Positions 8,112 to 17,599 of a stretch of 64,000 nt of DNA are shown piece after piece (within the stretch, counting starts at the first letter, position 1; the number at the start of each line of letters is the position of its first letter). The DNA is from Olleya marilimosa CAM030 (GTDB lineage: Bacteria > Bacteroidota > Bacteroidia > Flavobacteriales > Flavobacteriaceae). The position numbers and the translations under genes were made by a program. Where the stretch lies: positions 246,555 to 310,554 of the forward strand of contig NZ_JADR01000005.1 of the NCBI RefSeq assembly GCF_000518485.1. Reading direction: 5' to 3'. The notes under the pieces were generated by a model, which had not been told where the DNA came from, did not search any database, and saw only the letters and a list, made by a program, of their open reading frames with translations.

Positions 8112-9320
8112 ATGAAAAAAATCGCATTAGGATTAGCAGCTTTAGCCACATTAGCTTTAACGTCTTGCAGCAGTGATGATGATAATAATCAGGTTTTTAC
8201 AAATAATGTAACAGCACCTGATACGTATACATTTGAAAGAGATGGAAACTCAACAGTTAGCTTTGGTGGTCAAACGACACGCATACAAATGGCACAAGAA
8301 ATTGTATCAGGTATGGTTGATCCTTCTAACACAGAAGCTATTTTAGATAACATGTTTGCACACGTGCAAGATGCTAACGATTTTTCAGACGCTAACTTAA
8401 ACGCATCAGATAAAAGTGTAAGAAGTAAAATTGCAGCATCTACAGATTTTTATTCTGCAAACACAACAGATGCCAATAACATTAAAGCGACTTTTGATCT
8501 TTTTATAGAAGAGCAAGTAAATACAGTATTTCCTAATTGGTCAACAACAGCAACAGCAGGAGTTGCTGGACAATTACAACAAGTAGGTGGTGGTGCAATA
8601 CGCTATGTAAATGGTAGCGGTTTAGAGTACAATCAAGCATTTGCAAAAGGTGTTATTGGTGCTTTAATGGTAGACCAAATGTTAAACAATTATTTAAGTC
8701 AATCTGTTTTAGACGAAGCAGATAACAGAGCTAATAATAACGCATCTGTTTTAGATGGTACAAATAACTATACCACAATGGAACACAAATGGGATGAGGC
8801 TTACGGTTACTTATATGGTAATGAAGACAATCCAGCTGTACCAGTATACGAAGCAGATAACTTTTTAAGTGAATATGTTGCTAAGGTAAATGAAGATCCT
8901 GATTTTGAAGGTATTGCATTAGATATTTATAACGCATTTAAATTAGGTCGTGCTGCGATTGTAGCTAAAGATTATGATTTACGTGATGTACAAGCACAAG
9001 TAATTAGAGGAAAAATTTCTACTGTTATTGGTGTTAGAGCCATCTATTATTTACAACAAGGTAAAGCTAATTTAGATTTAGATAAGGCATCAGCATTTCA
9101 TGCATTGTCAGAAGCTTACGGGTTTATTTATAGCTTACAATTTACTAGACAACCAGGTACTAACGATCCTTACTTTACTAAAGACGAAGTACAACAAATG
9201 TTAGATCAGTTAATGTTAGGAGATGGATTTTGGGATGTAACAGCTTCTTCATTAGATGCCATTTCTAATACTATAGCTGCTCAGTTTTATTTTACTGCAG
9301 GTCAAGCTAGTAGTTTATAA
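8112..9320 (+). CDS. DUF4856-type surface lipoprotein
   Basis: The signal peptide ends at LALTSC (Cys19), and the following SSDDD resembles the acidic lipoprotein export signal of Flavobacteriia, suggesting the outer leaflet. The mature 380 residues are mostly helical and match what I know as DUF4856 (YTFERDGNSTVSFGGQ near the start of the mature part, HKWDEAYGYLYG near residue 225). No enzymatic motif is visible. It is the first gene of a group with an imelysin-like lipoprotein, a gamma-carboxylase-like membrane protein and a TonB receptor, suggesting a role in metal or cofactor capture at the surface. That role is inferred from neighbours only. Confidence 0.85.
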   Translation: MKKIALGLAALATLALTSCSSDDDNNQVFTNNVTAPDTYTFERDGNSTVSFGGQTTRIQMAQEIVSGMVDPSNTEAILDNMFAHVQDANDFSDANLNASDKSVRSKIAASTDFYSANTTDANNIKATFDLFIEEQVNTVFPNWSTTATAGVAGQLQQVGGGAIRYVNGSGLEYNQAFAKGVIGALMVDQMLNNYLSQSVLDEADNRANNNASVLDGTNNYTTMEHKWDEAYGYLYGNEDNPAVPVYEADNFLSEYVAKVNEDPDFEGIALDIYNAFKLGRAAIVAKDYDLRDVQAQVIRGKISTVIGVRAIYYLQQGKANLDLDKASAFHALSEAYGFIYSLQFTRQPGTNDPYFTKDEVQQMLDQLMLGDGFWDVTASSLDAISNTIAAQFYFTAGQASSL

Positions 9321-9335
9321 AATATATAATTTATT

Positions 9336-9365
9336 ATAGCAGTCGTTTATCTAAACGACTGCTAT
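9336..9365 (+). terminator. Perfect 14-bp inverted repeat between lipoprotein genes
   Basis: ATAGCAGTCGTTTA and TAAACGACTGCTAT are exact reverse complements, two bases apart. T-rich sequence follows, so it can terminate the DUF4856 transcript. It also covers the place where the -33 box of the next promoter should be, so it could equally be an operator. Confidence 0.65.
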
Positions 9366-9369
9366 GTAT

Positions 9370-9377
9370 TATTTTTG
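9370..9377 (+). promoter_or_regulatory. -7 box upstream of the imelysin gene
   Basis: TATTTTTG fits the -7 consensus; its -33 region lies within the inverted repeat. A TTG codon at 9375 falls inside this box, which supports ATG 9405 as the start. Confidence 0.55.
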
Positions 9378-9404
9378 CACACTGAAAAAGAAAAATTATT
9401 AATT

Positions 9405-10502
9405 ATGAAAAAGTTAGTTTACGTTTTTGCTATTATGTTGTTAATAGTAGCTTGTTCTGAGTCTGATGACACAGGAAGTAGTAGTAATGCTACATCAGAT
9501 AATTATAATAGAGTTGCTATGCAAACCAACTTAGCAGACAATATAATTATACCAAGGATTCAAAACTTAAAATCTGCTTTACAAACGTTGTCTGATGTAA
9601 ACAATACGTTTACAGCAACGCCAAACCAAGCTAATTTAGATAATTTAAGAGCTGCTTTTGTAAGTGCCTATAAAGACTGGCAATTAGTAGAGCCTTTTAA
9701 TATCGGTCAAGCCGAAATATTACAATATAACTTTAAAATGAATGTCTATCCTACAACAGTAGCAGACATTGAAGCTAATATCGCTAACGGAAACTACGAT
9801 TTATTAGCAGCAGCTAACAATGATGCTGTAGGTTTTCCTGCTGTAGATTACATGTTACATGGTATAGCAGCAACAGATGCAGACATTTTAGATAAGTATA
9901 CAAACGCAAACTACGTAACATACTTAACAGATTTAATTGCACAAATGAATAGTTTAACACAAACCGTGTTAACAGACTGGTCATCAAATTACAGAACTGT
10001 ATTTATTAGCAGTACAGAAAATACAGCATCAAGTGCAGTAAATAAATTTATAAACGACTATATTTTTTATTTCGAAAAAGGACTACGTGCTAATAAATTT
10101 GGGATTCCTGCAGGTGTATTTTCTGCAACGTCATTATCCGACAAAGCAGAAGCTATTTACAATGGAACAATTTCTAGAGATTTAGCTATTATAGCTTTGG
10201 ATAATGTGCAAAATATTTTTAACGGTAAAGCAACAAGCACTTCTCCAACAGGTGAAGGTTTTTATAAGTATTTAGTAGCATTGGACAGAACAGATTTAGC
10301 AACACTAATTAATACAAGAATTGATGATGCTAGACAAAAAATACAAAATTTAAATTCAGATTTAAAAACGCAAGTTGAAGTTGATAGTGTAAAAATGACT
10401 GAAGCGTATGACGCCTTACAACTAGTAGTTATATCTTTAAAAGTAGATATGTTACAAGCTTTTAATGTAAGCGTAGATTACGTTGATGCAGATGGAGATT
10501 AA
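9405..10502 (+). CDS. Imelysin-like (peptidase M75 family) lipoprotein
   Basis: The start is ATG 9405 (KKLVYVFAIMLLIVAC, lipidated Cys17, then SESDD). The mature protein is a long helical bundle of the imelysin type (NIIIPRIQNLKSALQ, RAAFVSAYKDWQ, LRANKFGIPAG, IRTA-like repeats replaced by SRDLAIIALDNVQ). Family members include EfeO-like iron-uptake proteins and the Pseudomonas imelysin. The usual GxHxxE motif reads GFPAVDYMLHG here, so the metal-site His is not in its normal place. This fits a binding protein better than a peptidase. It sits between the DUF4856 and gamma-carboxylase-like genes. Confidence 0.85.
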   Translation: MKKLVYVFAIMLLIVACSESDDTGSSSNATSDNYNRVAMQTNLADNIIIPRIQNLKSALQTLSDVNNTFTATPNQANLDNLRAAFVSAYKDWQLVEPFNIGQAEILQYNFKMNVYPTTVADIEANIANGNYDLLAAANNDAVGFPAVDYMLHGIAATDADILDKYTNANYVTYLTDLIAQMNSLTQTVLTDWSSNYRTVFISSTENTASSAVNKFINDYIFYFEKGLRANKFGIPAGVFSATSLSDKAEAIYNGTISRDLAIIALDNVQNIFNGKATSTSPTGEGFYKYLVALDRTDLATLINTRIDDARQKIQNLNSDLKTQVEVDSVKMTEAYDALQLVVISLKVDMLQAFNVSVDYVDADGD

Positions 10503-10523
10503 TATCAAGTAACAATAATAAAT

Positions 10524-10556
10524 AAAAGGTTGATTTAAAAGAGTCAACCTTTTTTT
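10524..10556 (+). terminator. Hairpin with T-run between imelysin and carboxylase-like genes
   Basis: AAAAGGTTGA and TCAACCTTTT flank a 10-base loop, followed by six T's. The next start codon is only a few bases beyond. It may attenuate expression of the two downstream genes rather than end the unit. Confidence 0.75.
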
Positions 10557-10561
10557 GTATT

Positions 10562-11926
10562 ATGGAATTAAACCTAAAAACATATTTAAACAAAACCACA
10601 GATGCAGCTCCTTTGGCTGTGTTCAGGATTGGTTTTGGATTAATGATGTGTTATGGTATGATTCGTTATTGGTTAAAAGGATGGATTGATACGGTTTATG
10701 TACAACCTCAATTTCATTTTAAGTATTACGGATTTGATTGGGTTAAATCCTTAGGTGAGTATACCTATTTACTTTTTTTAATTTGTGGTTTGTCAGCTTT
10801 TTTTGTCGCTATTGGTTATAAATATAGACTAGCCATAATCACCTTTTTTATTAGCTTTACTTATATAGAGTTAATCGAAAAAACCACCTATTTAAATCAT
10901 TACTATTTTATAAGTATTCTTAGCTTTTTAATGCTGTTTTTACCAGCTAATGCTTATTTTTCATTAGATAACTATACATCAAAAATTAGCTATAAAAGTA
11001 TTCCTAAATGGAGTATAGACGCTATAAAACTACTGTTAGGGATTGTTTATTTTTATGCAGGATTAGCCAAAATAAATAGCGACTGGTTATTAAAAGCCCA
11101 ACCCTTAAAAATTTGGTTACGCTCTAAATACGACTTACCATTTATTGGCGAAACTATTATGCAGCAAGATTGGTTTCATTATGCCATGAGCTGGTCAGGC
11201 ATGTTGTATGATTTACTAATTCCGTTTTTCTTATTGTACAAACGTACACGATTTGTAGCTTTTATAATGGTCATATTTTTCCATGTATTCACACGTGTTT
11301 TGTTTCCTATTGGGATGTTTCCGTTTGTTATGATTGTAAGTGCATTAATCTTTTTTGATGCCTCGTTTCATCATAAAATAATACACAAAATAAAGTCGCT
11401 GCTTGGCTTTATTTCCGTGAAAGCGCAACCCATAATATATAAATCAGTCTACACTGTAAGGTATCGTAAATTAGTACTACCAATTCTGGGATTGTTTTTT
11501 GCGTTACAACTGCTAATTCCGTTTAGATATCTGTTGTATCCAGGCGAATTGTTTTGGACAGAAGAAGGTTATCGCTTCTCATGGCGAGTCATGTTAATGG
11601 AAAAAATGGGAAACACAACCTTTAAAATTAAGGACGAACAAGGGAATGTGTTTTTAGTCAATAATGCCGATTTTTTAACGCCTTTACAGGAGAAACAAAT
11701 GAGCTTTCAGCCTGATTTTATTTTAGAATATGCACATTACTTAGGCGATCATTTTTCTAAACAAGGTTATAAAGGTGTGCAAGTATATGCTAAAAGTTTT
11801 GTGGCTTTAAATGGACGATTAAGCCAATTATTTATTGACGAAAGCGTAAATTTGTATCAAGAAAAAGAATCGTTTAAACATAAACACTGGATTTTACCAT
11901 TTACAGATGAAATTAAAGGACTATAA
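10562..11926 (+). CDS. Vitamin K-dependent gamma-carboxylase homologue (HTTM domain membrane protein)
   Basis: A 454-residue protein with a membrane domain of several helices (about residues 15-320) and a soluble C-terminal domain. Segments line up with human gamma-glutamyl carboxylase as I recall it: LNHYYF around His113 (human NNHSY, essential His160), FYAGLAKINSDW with Lys170 where the human catalytic base Lys218 lies (AGVKKLDADW), FHVFTRVLFPIGMF (241-253), YRFSWRVM (337-344), and a tail (residues about 407-440) matching the human ISINDRFQQ region. Most family members are called simply HTTM; here the match runs the full length. The bacterial substrate is unknown; the menaquinone typical of this phylum could serve as cofactor. 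It overlaps the TonB receptor gene by 20 bases, implying translational coupling. Confidence 0.88.
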   Translation: MELNLKTYLNKTTDAAPLAVFRIGFGLMMCYGMIRYWLKGWIDTVYVQPQFHFKYYGFDWVKSLGEYTYLLFLICGLSAFFVAIGYKYRLAIITFFISFTYIELIEKTTYLNHYYFISILSFLMLFLPANAYFSLDNYTSKISYKSIPKWSIDAIKLLLGIVYFYAGLAKINSDWLLKAQPLKIWLRSKYDLPFIGETIMQQDWFHYAMSWSGMLYDLLIPFFLLYKRTRFVAFIMVIFFHVFTRVLFPIGMFPFVMIVSALIFFDASFHHKIIHKIKSLLGFISVKAQPIIYKSVYTVRYRKLVLPILGLFFALQLLIPFRYLLYPGELFWTEEGYRFSWRVMLMEKMGNTTFKIKDEQGNVFLVNNADFLTPLQEKQMSFQPDFILEYAHYLGDHFSKQGYKGVQVYAKSFVALNGRLSQLFIDESVNLYQEKESFKHKHWILPFTDEIKGL

Positions 11927-14333
11927 CCTATTACTATTATTAATGTTATCTGCTTTTAGCATGTTAGCACAACAGCAAATTTCTGGTACAATTACTAATC
12001 AAAATGGCGAAGCACTAAACGATGTTGGCGTTTATGATACAGTTAAGGGTTTGATAACCAAGTCTGATGCTAACGGTAATTTTAATTTTGAAACCGAAAA
12101 AGCAACACTTGATTTAACCTTTTTTAATTACGAATATCAAGTTTTAGAGCAAACAGTGACGTCAACCGAAGCTAAAAACTTAAAAATTATATTACTACCT
12201 CTAAGCGAAACAACATTGTCTGAGGTAGAAATTACCGTTAGAAAAGCAAAATTATTTAGCCTAAAACAATTAGAAGACGTCGAAGAAACTGCTATTTACG
12301 CAGGAAAAAAAACAGAAGTGGTTTTAATAGACCAATCTATGGCTAATCTTGGTGCTAATAATGCCAGACAATTATACAGTCAAGTAGCAGGTTTAAATAT
12401 TTATCAAAATGACGATGCAGGTTTACAGTTAAATATTGGTGGACGTGGTTTGGATCCAAATCGTACAGCTAATTTTAATACACGTCAAAATGGATACGAT
12501 ATTAGTGCAGATGTACTAGGTTATCCTGAGAGTTATTATACACCAACTGCAGAGGCTTTACAAGAAATACAAATTGTTAGAGGTGCAGCATCATTACAAT
12601 ACGGAACACAATTTGGTGGTTTGGTTAATTTTAAAATGAAAACTCCAAATACTGAAAAACCATTAGAGCTAATTACTAGAAACACGGTTGGAAGTAATGG
12701 ACTATACACCAACTTTACTAGTGCAAGTGGTACTAAAGGTAAGTTTAGTTATTACACGTTTTTTAACTATAAAAAAGGGGATGGATTTAGACCAAACTCT
12801 AATTTTGAATCTAAAAACTTTTATACACATTTAGGTTATCAATTTAACGAGAATACCAAGTTGGAAGGAGAGGTAACGTATTTAAGATACTTAGCTAAAC
12901 AAGGTGGAGGACTAAACGATGATCAGTTTGAAGCAGATCCATACCAAAGTAATCGTTCTAGAAACTGGTTTCAGGTAGATTGGTTATTGTATAATTTAAA
13001 ACTGTCTCATAAGTTTTCTGAAAACACAAACTTTACATTTAATGCATTTGGATTAAATGCGTCTAGAAATGCTTTAGGATTTAGAACTAACCGTGTGGAT
13101 CAACCTGATGCTAATACAGAAAGAGATTTAATAAAAGGCGAATTTAATAATTTTGGTTTTGAAACCAGAGTATTAACCAACTATAATTTGTTTAATAAAA
13201 AATCCATTGGCTTACTTGGAGCTAAGTTTTATAAAGCAGAAAACACCTCTGAGCAAGGTCCTGGAAGTGCAGGTTCTGATCCAAATTTTGATTTTCAATA
13301 TGATGCATTTCCAAATTACAGTAACCAATCTAATTTTACTTACCCTAATTTAAATGTTGCTGTTTTTGGAGAAAACATTGTGTATTTAAACGATAAGCTA
13401 TCCATTACACCAGGTTTTAGATTTGAATATATTAACACCCAAAGTGATGGTTTTTTTAGACGTATAAATACAGATGCTGCAGGTAATGTTATTTTAAATG
13501 AAAAAATTGAAGATGACTTAACCAAAGAACGCTCATTTGTGTTATTAGGTTTAGGTGCAAGTTACAAACCAAGTACAACGTTTGAGGTTTACGGAAATAT
13601 TTCGCAAAACTACAGATCAGTAACATTTTCTGATATAAGTATTAATAATCCAGCATTTATTATTAGTCCAGATATTGACGACGAAAGTGGGTTTACTGTG
13701 GATGCAGGAGTAAGAGGCAAATGGTCTAACAATATATCTTACGACGTTAGTGCTTTTAGCTTATTTTATAATGATAGAATAGGATTTGTGCAACGTGTAC
13801 TTGCAGACGGAAATATTAAAAGTGAAAGAGGAAACGTTGGAGATGCCATGATGTATGGTATTGAGAGTTTAGTAGAATTTAATTTAGAAAACCTGCTGCT
13901 AAAAAACGAAGATTACATCTTTAATTACTATGTTAACTTTTCATATGTTGACTCAGAGTATACAAAATCTGAAGAGGTTGGAGTAGAAGGTAATAAGGTG
14001 GAATTTATACCAAACTATAACTTTAAAACAGGTGTTAGATTAGGTTATAAAGATTTTTTATCTAATATTCAATATACCTATTTGTCCTCTCAATTTACAG
14101 ATGCGACTAATGCGACAGAGGGAAATTTAAGTGGTGTAATTGGAGAGATTCCTGCATACGATGTGTTAGATGTGTCTTTGTCGTATAAGTACAAACAATT
14201 TAAATTAGAAGCAGGTGTAAACAACCTATTGGATAATGCTTATTTTACGCGACGTGCAACAGGATATCCAGGACCAGGAATCATTCCTTCGGCTAACCGA
14301 AATTTTTATACAACCTTAGAGGTTAAATTTTAA
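11907..14333 (+). CDS. TonB-dependent receptor with carboxypeptidase-like N-terminal domain (FecA-like)
   Basis: The signal peptide ends near MLAQQ. Residues 24-100 form the carboxypeptidase-regulatory-like domain common in Bacteroidota receptors ([16 protein letters not shown]). The plug follows at about 110-250, with [51 protein letters not shown] and [11 protein letters not shown]. The barrel runs to the end (YTTLEVKF). The plug resembles ferric-citrate-type receptors. Its start lies inside the carboxylase-like gene, tying receptor and membrane protein together. The ligand is unknown; an iron complex is the first guess. Confidence 0.93.
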   Translation: MKLKDYNLLLLLMLSAFSMLAQQQISGTITNQNGEALNDVGVYDTVKGLITKSDANGNFNFETEKATLDLTFFNYEYQVLEQTVTSTEAKNLKIILLPLSETTLSEVEITVRKAKLFSLKQLEDVEETAIYAGKKTEVVLIDQSMANLGANNARQLYSQVAGLNIYQNDDAGLQLNIGGRGLDPNRTANFNTRQNGYDISADVLGYPESYYTPTAEALQEIQIVRGAASLQYGTQFGGLVNFKMKTPNTEKPLELITRNTVGSNGLYTNFTSASGTKGKFSYYTFFNYKKGDGFRPNSNFESKNFYTHLGYQFNENTKLEGEVTYLRYLAKQGGGLNDDQFEADPYQSNRSRNWFQVDWLLYNLKLSHKFSENTNFTFNAFGLNASRNALGFRTNRVDQPDANTERDLIKGEFNNFGFETRVLTNYNLFNKKSIGLLGAKFYKAENTSEQGPGSAGSDPNFDFQYDAFPNYSNQSNFTYPNLNVAVFGENIVYLNDKLSITPGFRFEYINTQSDGFFRRINTDAAGNVILNEKIEDDLTKERSFVLLGLGASYKPSTTFEVYGNISQNYRSVTFSDISINNPAFIISPDIDDESGFTVDAGVRGKWSNNISYDVSAFSLFYNDRIGFVQRVLADGNIKSERGNVGDAMMYGIESLVEFNLENLLLKNEDYIFNYYVNFSYVDSEYTKSEEVGVEGNKVEFIPNYNFKTGVRLGYKDFLSNIQYTYLSSQFTDATNATEGNLSGVIGEIPAYDVLDVSLSYKYKQFKLEAGVNNLLDNAYFTRRATGYPGPGIIPSANRNFYTTLEVKF

Positions 14334-14406
14334 CCAACAATCCGTTAATTATAAGGTTAGATTAATTTATAAAACGTATCTTTACTCGCAATTAATTCTA
14401 ATTGCA

Positions 14407-15876
14407 ATGACAGCACACGAAAATAAAATAGTAGGAGAAGGATTAACTTACGACGACGTCCTTTTAGTACCTGCTTTTTCTGAAGTTCTTCCTCGCGAAG
14501 TCAACATTCAAACAAAATTTACACGTAACATTACTATTAACGTTCCAATAGTTTCTGCAGCTATGGATACCGTTACAGAAAGCCAAATGGCTATAGCTAT
14601 GGCTAGAGAAGGTGGTATTGGTGTATTACATAAAAACATGACTATAGAGCAGCAAGCTACTAAAGTACGTAAAGTAAAACGTGCCGAAAGTGGTATGATC
14701 ATAGATCCTGTAACCTTACCAATGACTGCAGTAGTTTCTGACGCTAACAATGCAATGCGAGAGCATGGTATTGGTGGGATCCCGATAGTGGATGACAATG
14801 GACTATTAAAAGGAATTGTGACGAATCGTGACCTGCGTTTTGAGCATGAAAAAAACAGACCAATTGTTGAGGTAATGACTAGCGAAAATTTAGTGACTGC
14901 TCCAGTTGGAACGTCATTAAAAGATGCCGAAAAAATATTACAACAACATAAAATTGAAAAGCTTTTAATAGTTGAAGGAAATAAGCTAGCAGGTTTAATA
15001 ACCTTTAGAGACATTACTAAACTAACACAAAAGCCAATTGCAAACAAAGATACTTTTGGTCGTTTACGTGTTGCAGCTGCAATAGGTGTAACAGGAGATG
15101 CTGTAGATCGTGCAGAAGCTTTAGTTAATGCAGGAGTAGATGCAATAGTAATAGATACAGCACATGGACACACTAAAGGTGTGGTAAATGTGTTAAAAGA
15201 GATTAAGAAAAAATTCCCCGAACTAGAGGTAATAGTAGGTAACATAGCTACAGCAGAAGCTGCTAAGTATTTAGTAGAAGCTGGAGCAGATGCGGTAAAA
15301 GTTGGTATTGGACCAGGTTCTATTTGTACAACTCGTGTCGTTGCAGGTGTTGGTTTTCCTCAATTTAGCGCAGTACTAGAAGTAGCAGCTGCAATAAAAG
15401 GAAGTGGAGTACCAGTAATTGCAGATGGAGGAATTAGATATACAGGAGATATTCCTAAAGCATTAGCTGCAGGAGCAGATACAGTTATGTTAGGATCCTT
15501 ACTAGCTGGAACAAAAGAAAGTCCAGGAGAAACTATTATTTACGAAGGTCGTAAGTTTAAATCGTATAGAGGTATGGGATCTGTTGAAGCTATGAAGCAA
15601 GGTAGTAAAGACCGTTACTTCCAAGATGTAGAAGACGATATTAAAAAACTAGTACCAGAAGGTATTGTTGGACGCGTACCTTATAAAGGTGAATTATATG
15701 AAAGCTTACACCAATTTATAGGTGGTCTAAGAGCAGGAATGGGTTATTGTGGTGCTAAAGACGTAGCCACTTTACAAGACACAGGACGCTTTGTTAAAAT
15801 TACCGCTTCAGGTATTAACGAGAGTCATCCACATGATGTTACCATTACTAAAGAATCGCCTAACTATTCTAGATAG
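14407..15876 (+). CDS. guaB: IMP dehydrogenase
   Basis: It converts IMP to XMP with NAD, the committed step to guanine nucleotides. The 489 residues contain the TIM barrel with YDDVLLVP near the start, a tandem CBS regulatory pair inserted at about 95-205, the substrate loop GPGSICTTR with catalytic Cys307, [11 protein letters not shown], the GSLLAG and YRGMGS phosphate sites, and the mobile flap near RVPYKG. A weak promoter (TATCTTTA at 14377) lies just upstream, and a terminator follows. Confidence 0.98.
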   Translation: MTAHENKIVGEGLTYDDVLLVPAFSEVLPREVNIQTKFTRNITINVPIVSAAMDTVTESQMAIAMAREGGIGVLHKNMTIEQQATKVRKVKRAESGMIIDPVTLPMTAVVSDANNAMREHGIGGIPIVDDNGLLKGIVTNRDLRFEHEKNRPIVEVMTSENLVTAPVGTSLKDAEKILQQHKIEKLLIVEGNKLAGLITFRDITKLTQKPIANKDTFGRLRVAAAIGVTGDAVDRAEALVNAGVDAIVIDTAHGHTKGVVNVLKEIKKKFPELEVIVGNIATAEAAKYLVEAGADAVKVGIGPGSICTTRVVAGVGFPQFSAVLEVAAAIKGSGVPVIADGGIRYTGDIPKALAAGADTVMLGSLLAGTKESPGETIIYEGRKFKSYRGMGSVEAMKQGSKDRYFQDVEDDIKKLVPEGIVGRVPYKGELYESLHQFIGGLRAGMGYCGAKDVATLQDTGRFVKITASGINESHPHDVTITKESPNYSR

Positions 15877-15898
15877 ATTTTAAGGTAAATATTTTATA

Positions 15899-15926
15899 AA
15901 AAAGCACAACCATTGGTTGTGCTTTT
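15899..15926 (+). terminator. Terminator after guaB
   Basis: AAAAGCACAACC pairs with GGTTGTGCTTTT around a four-base centre, followed by T-rich sequence. Confidence 0.85.
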
Positions 15927-15984
15927 AGTTTTTTATATTAAAAATTCTCAACCAAACTAAGTGTTAATTTTACTATAACAACAC

Positions 15985-16014
15985 TTGAGAAGTGCGCAAA
16001 TCTTTCTATTTTCA
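15985..16014 (+). promoter_or_regulatory. Possible promoter of the GH3 gene
   Basis: TTG at 15985-15987, a 19-base spacer and TATTTTCA at 16007-16014. The -7 box ends in TTCA instead of TTTG, so the match is imperfect. Confidence 0.4.
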
Positions 16015-16075
16015 AATTATAAATCTATTAATGGTATTCTTTTAGAATATATTAAAACAATCAACATCATATAAC

Positions 16076-17599
16076 ATGGAAATTATAGGAAACATTATTA
16101 AAGGTGCCATAAATATTAAAGAGGCATTAACGCCTGAAGTTAATCCTGTAGAAGCACAACGCAAAGTGTTACAAAAATTATTGACTACTGCTAAAGACAC
16201 CATGTTTGGTAAGACCTATGACTTTGAGGCAATAAGTAAAACAGAGGATCCAGAAGTAGCTTTTGCTAATAGCGTGCCTTATTTTGATTATAACCAAATC
16301 AATGACAAATGGTGGTCTAAACTACATGAAGGTTTAGAGGATGTTACTTGGCCTGGAAAACCGTCTTATTTTGCATTAAGTTCTGGTACTACAGGAAAAA
16401 CTAGTAAGCGTATTCCTGTGACTGATGATATGTTATCTGCAATTAAGCAAGCAGGAATAGATCAAGTTACTGCATTAAGTAATTTTGATTTGCCTGCCGA
16501 GTTTTTTAGCAAAGAAGCGATGATGTTGGGAAGCTCTACAGATTTAAAAGAAAAAGATGATCATTTAGAAGGAGAAATAAGTGGTATTACAGCTAGTAAT
16601 ATTCCATCATGGTTTAAAGGGTTTTATAAACCAGGTGAAGATATAGCTAAAATTGAAGATTGGGATAAGCGTGTTGAGAGCATAGCAAAACGAGCTAAGC
16701 AATGGGATATTGGTGCTTTAAGCGGAATTCCGTCTTGGATGGAACTAATGATAAAAACTGTTATCGACTATCATAAAGTAGACAACATACACGAGGTTTG
16801 GCCAAACCTACAAGTCTATACTTCTGGAGGTGTTGCTTTTGGACCTTATCAAAAAAGTTTTAATGCTTTATTAGGAAAACCAGTTACTGTGATTGATACC
16901 TATTTAGCCTCAGAAGGTTTTTTAGCATTTCAAGCTAGACCAGAAACAGATGCGATGCAGTTGGTTACTGATGGCGGAATTTATTTTGAGTTTGTACCAT
17001 TTAAACCAGAATATATTAATCCAGATGGATCTTTAAAAAACGAAGCACCAAGTGTTACTTTAAAAGACGTGCAATTAGACCAAGATTATGTTGTAATTAT
17101 CAGTACAGTAAGTGGTGCTTGGCGTTATTTGATTGGAGATACTATTGAGTTTACTGATGTTGAGCGTGCTGAAATCAAAATTACTGGTCGTACTAAATTC
17201 TTTTTAAACACTGTAGGATCGCAATTATCAGTAAATAAACTGGATGATGCTATTAGGCATCTTGAAGAAAAGTTTAATACAACAATCCCAGAATATACTT
17301 TATGTGCTAAACGTTTTGAAGATGGTTTTTACCATAGTTGGTATTTAGGATCTGAAAGTTTAAACGAAGCAAATAATAGCATTGTAAACGCATTAGATGA
17401 GTTTTTAAAAAATGCTAATAAAAACTATAAGGTTGCAAGAGGTAAAGCTTTAGAAGGCGTAAAAGTAGAAGTAATTAGTCCAGAGATTTTTGCAGAATGG
17501 AGTGGTGCTAATAAGAAAAAAGGAGGTCAGGTTAAAATGGAACGTGTTATGGGAGAGGATAAGTTTAAAGATTGGGAAGCCTTTGTTGCTAAAAATTAA
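16076..17599 (+). CDS. GH3-family acyl-adenylating enzyme
   Basis: At 507 residues it resembles the GH3 proteins, which in plants adenylate hormone acids and join them to amino acids. The ATP-binding loop ALSSGTTGKTSKRIP is at about residues 99-113. Further adenylation motifs are VYTSGGVAFGPY, YLASEGFLAF, the WRYLIGDTIEF loop and GRTKFFLNTVGSQLS. Bacterial members are common in Bacteroidota and their substrates are largely unknown. Its TAA overlaps the stop of the convergent gene, and no terminator separates them. Confidence 0.88.
   Translation: MEIIGNIIKGAINIKEALTPEVNPVEAQRKVLQKLLTTAKDTMFGKTYDFEAISKTEDPEVAFANSVPYFDYNQINDKWWSKLHEGLEDVTWPGKPSYFALSSGTTGKTSKRIPVTDDMLSAIKQAGIDQVTALSNFDLPAEFFSKEAMMLGSSTDLKEKDDHLEGEISGITASNIPSWFKGFYKPGEDIAKIEDWDKRVESIAKRAKQWDIGALSGIPSWMELMIKTVIDYHKVDNIHEVWPNLQVYTSGGVAFGPYQKSFNALLGKPVTVIDTYLASEGFLAFQARPETDAMQLVTDGGIYFEFVPFKPEYINPDGSLKNEAPSVTLKDVQLDQDYVVIISTVSGAWRYLIGDTIEFTDVERAEIKITGRTKFFLNTVGSQLSVNKLDDAIRHLEEKFNTTIPEYTLCAKRFEDGFYHSWYLGSESLNEANNSIVNALDEFLKNANKNYKVARGKALEGVKVEVISPEIFAEWSGANKKKGGQVKMERVMGEDKFKDWEAFVAKN

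Noticed and set aside
14508..15245. Antisense open frame of 245 codons inside guaB
   Set aside because: It mirrors the codon pattern of guaB, has no family resemblance, and its composition (many Ser, Ile, Cys) is typical of a shadow frame.
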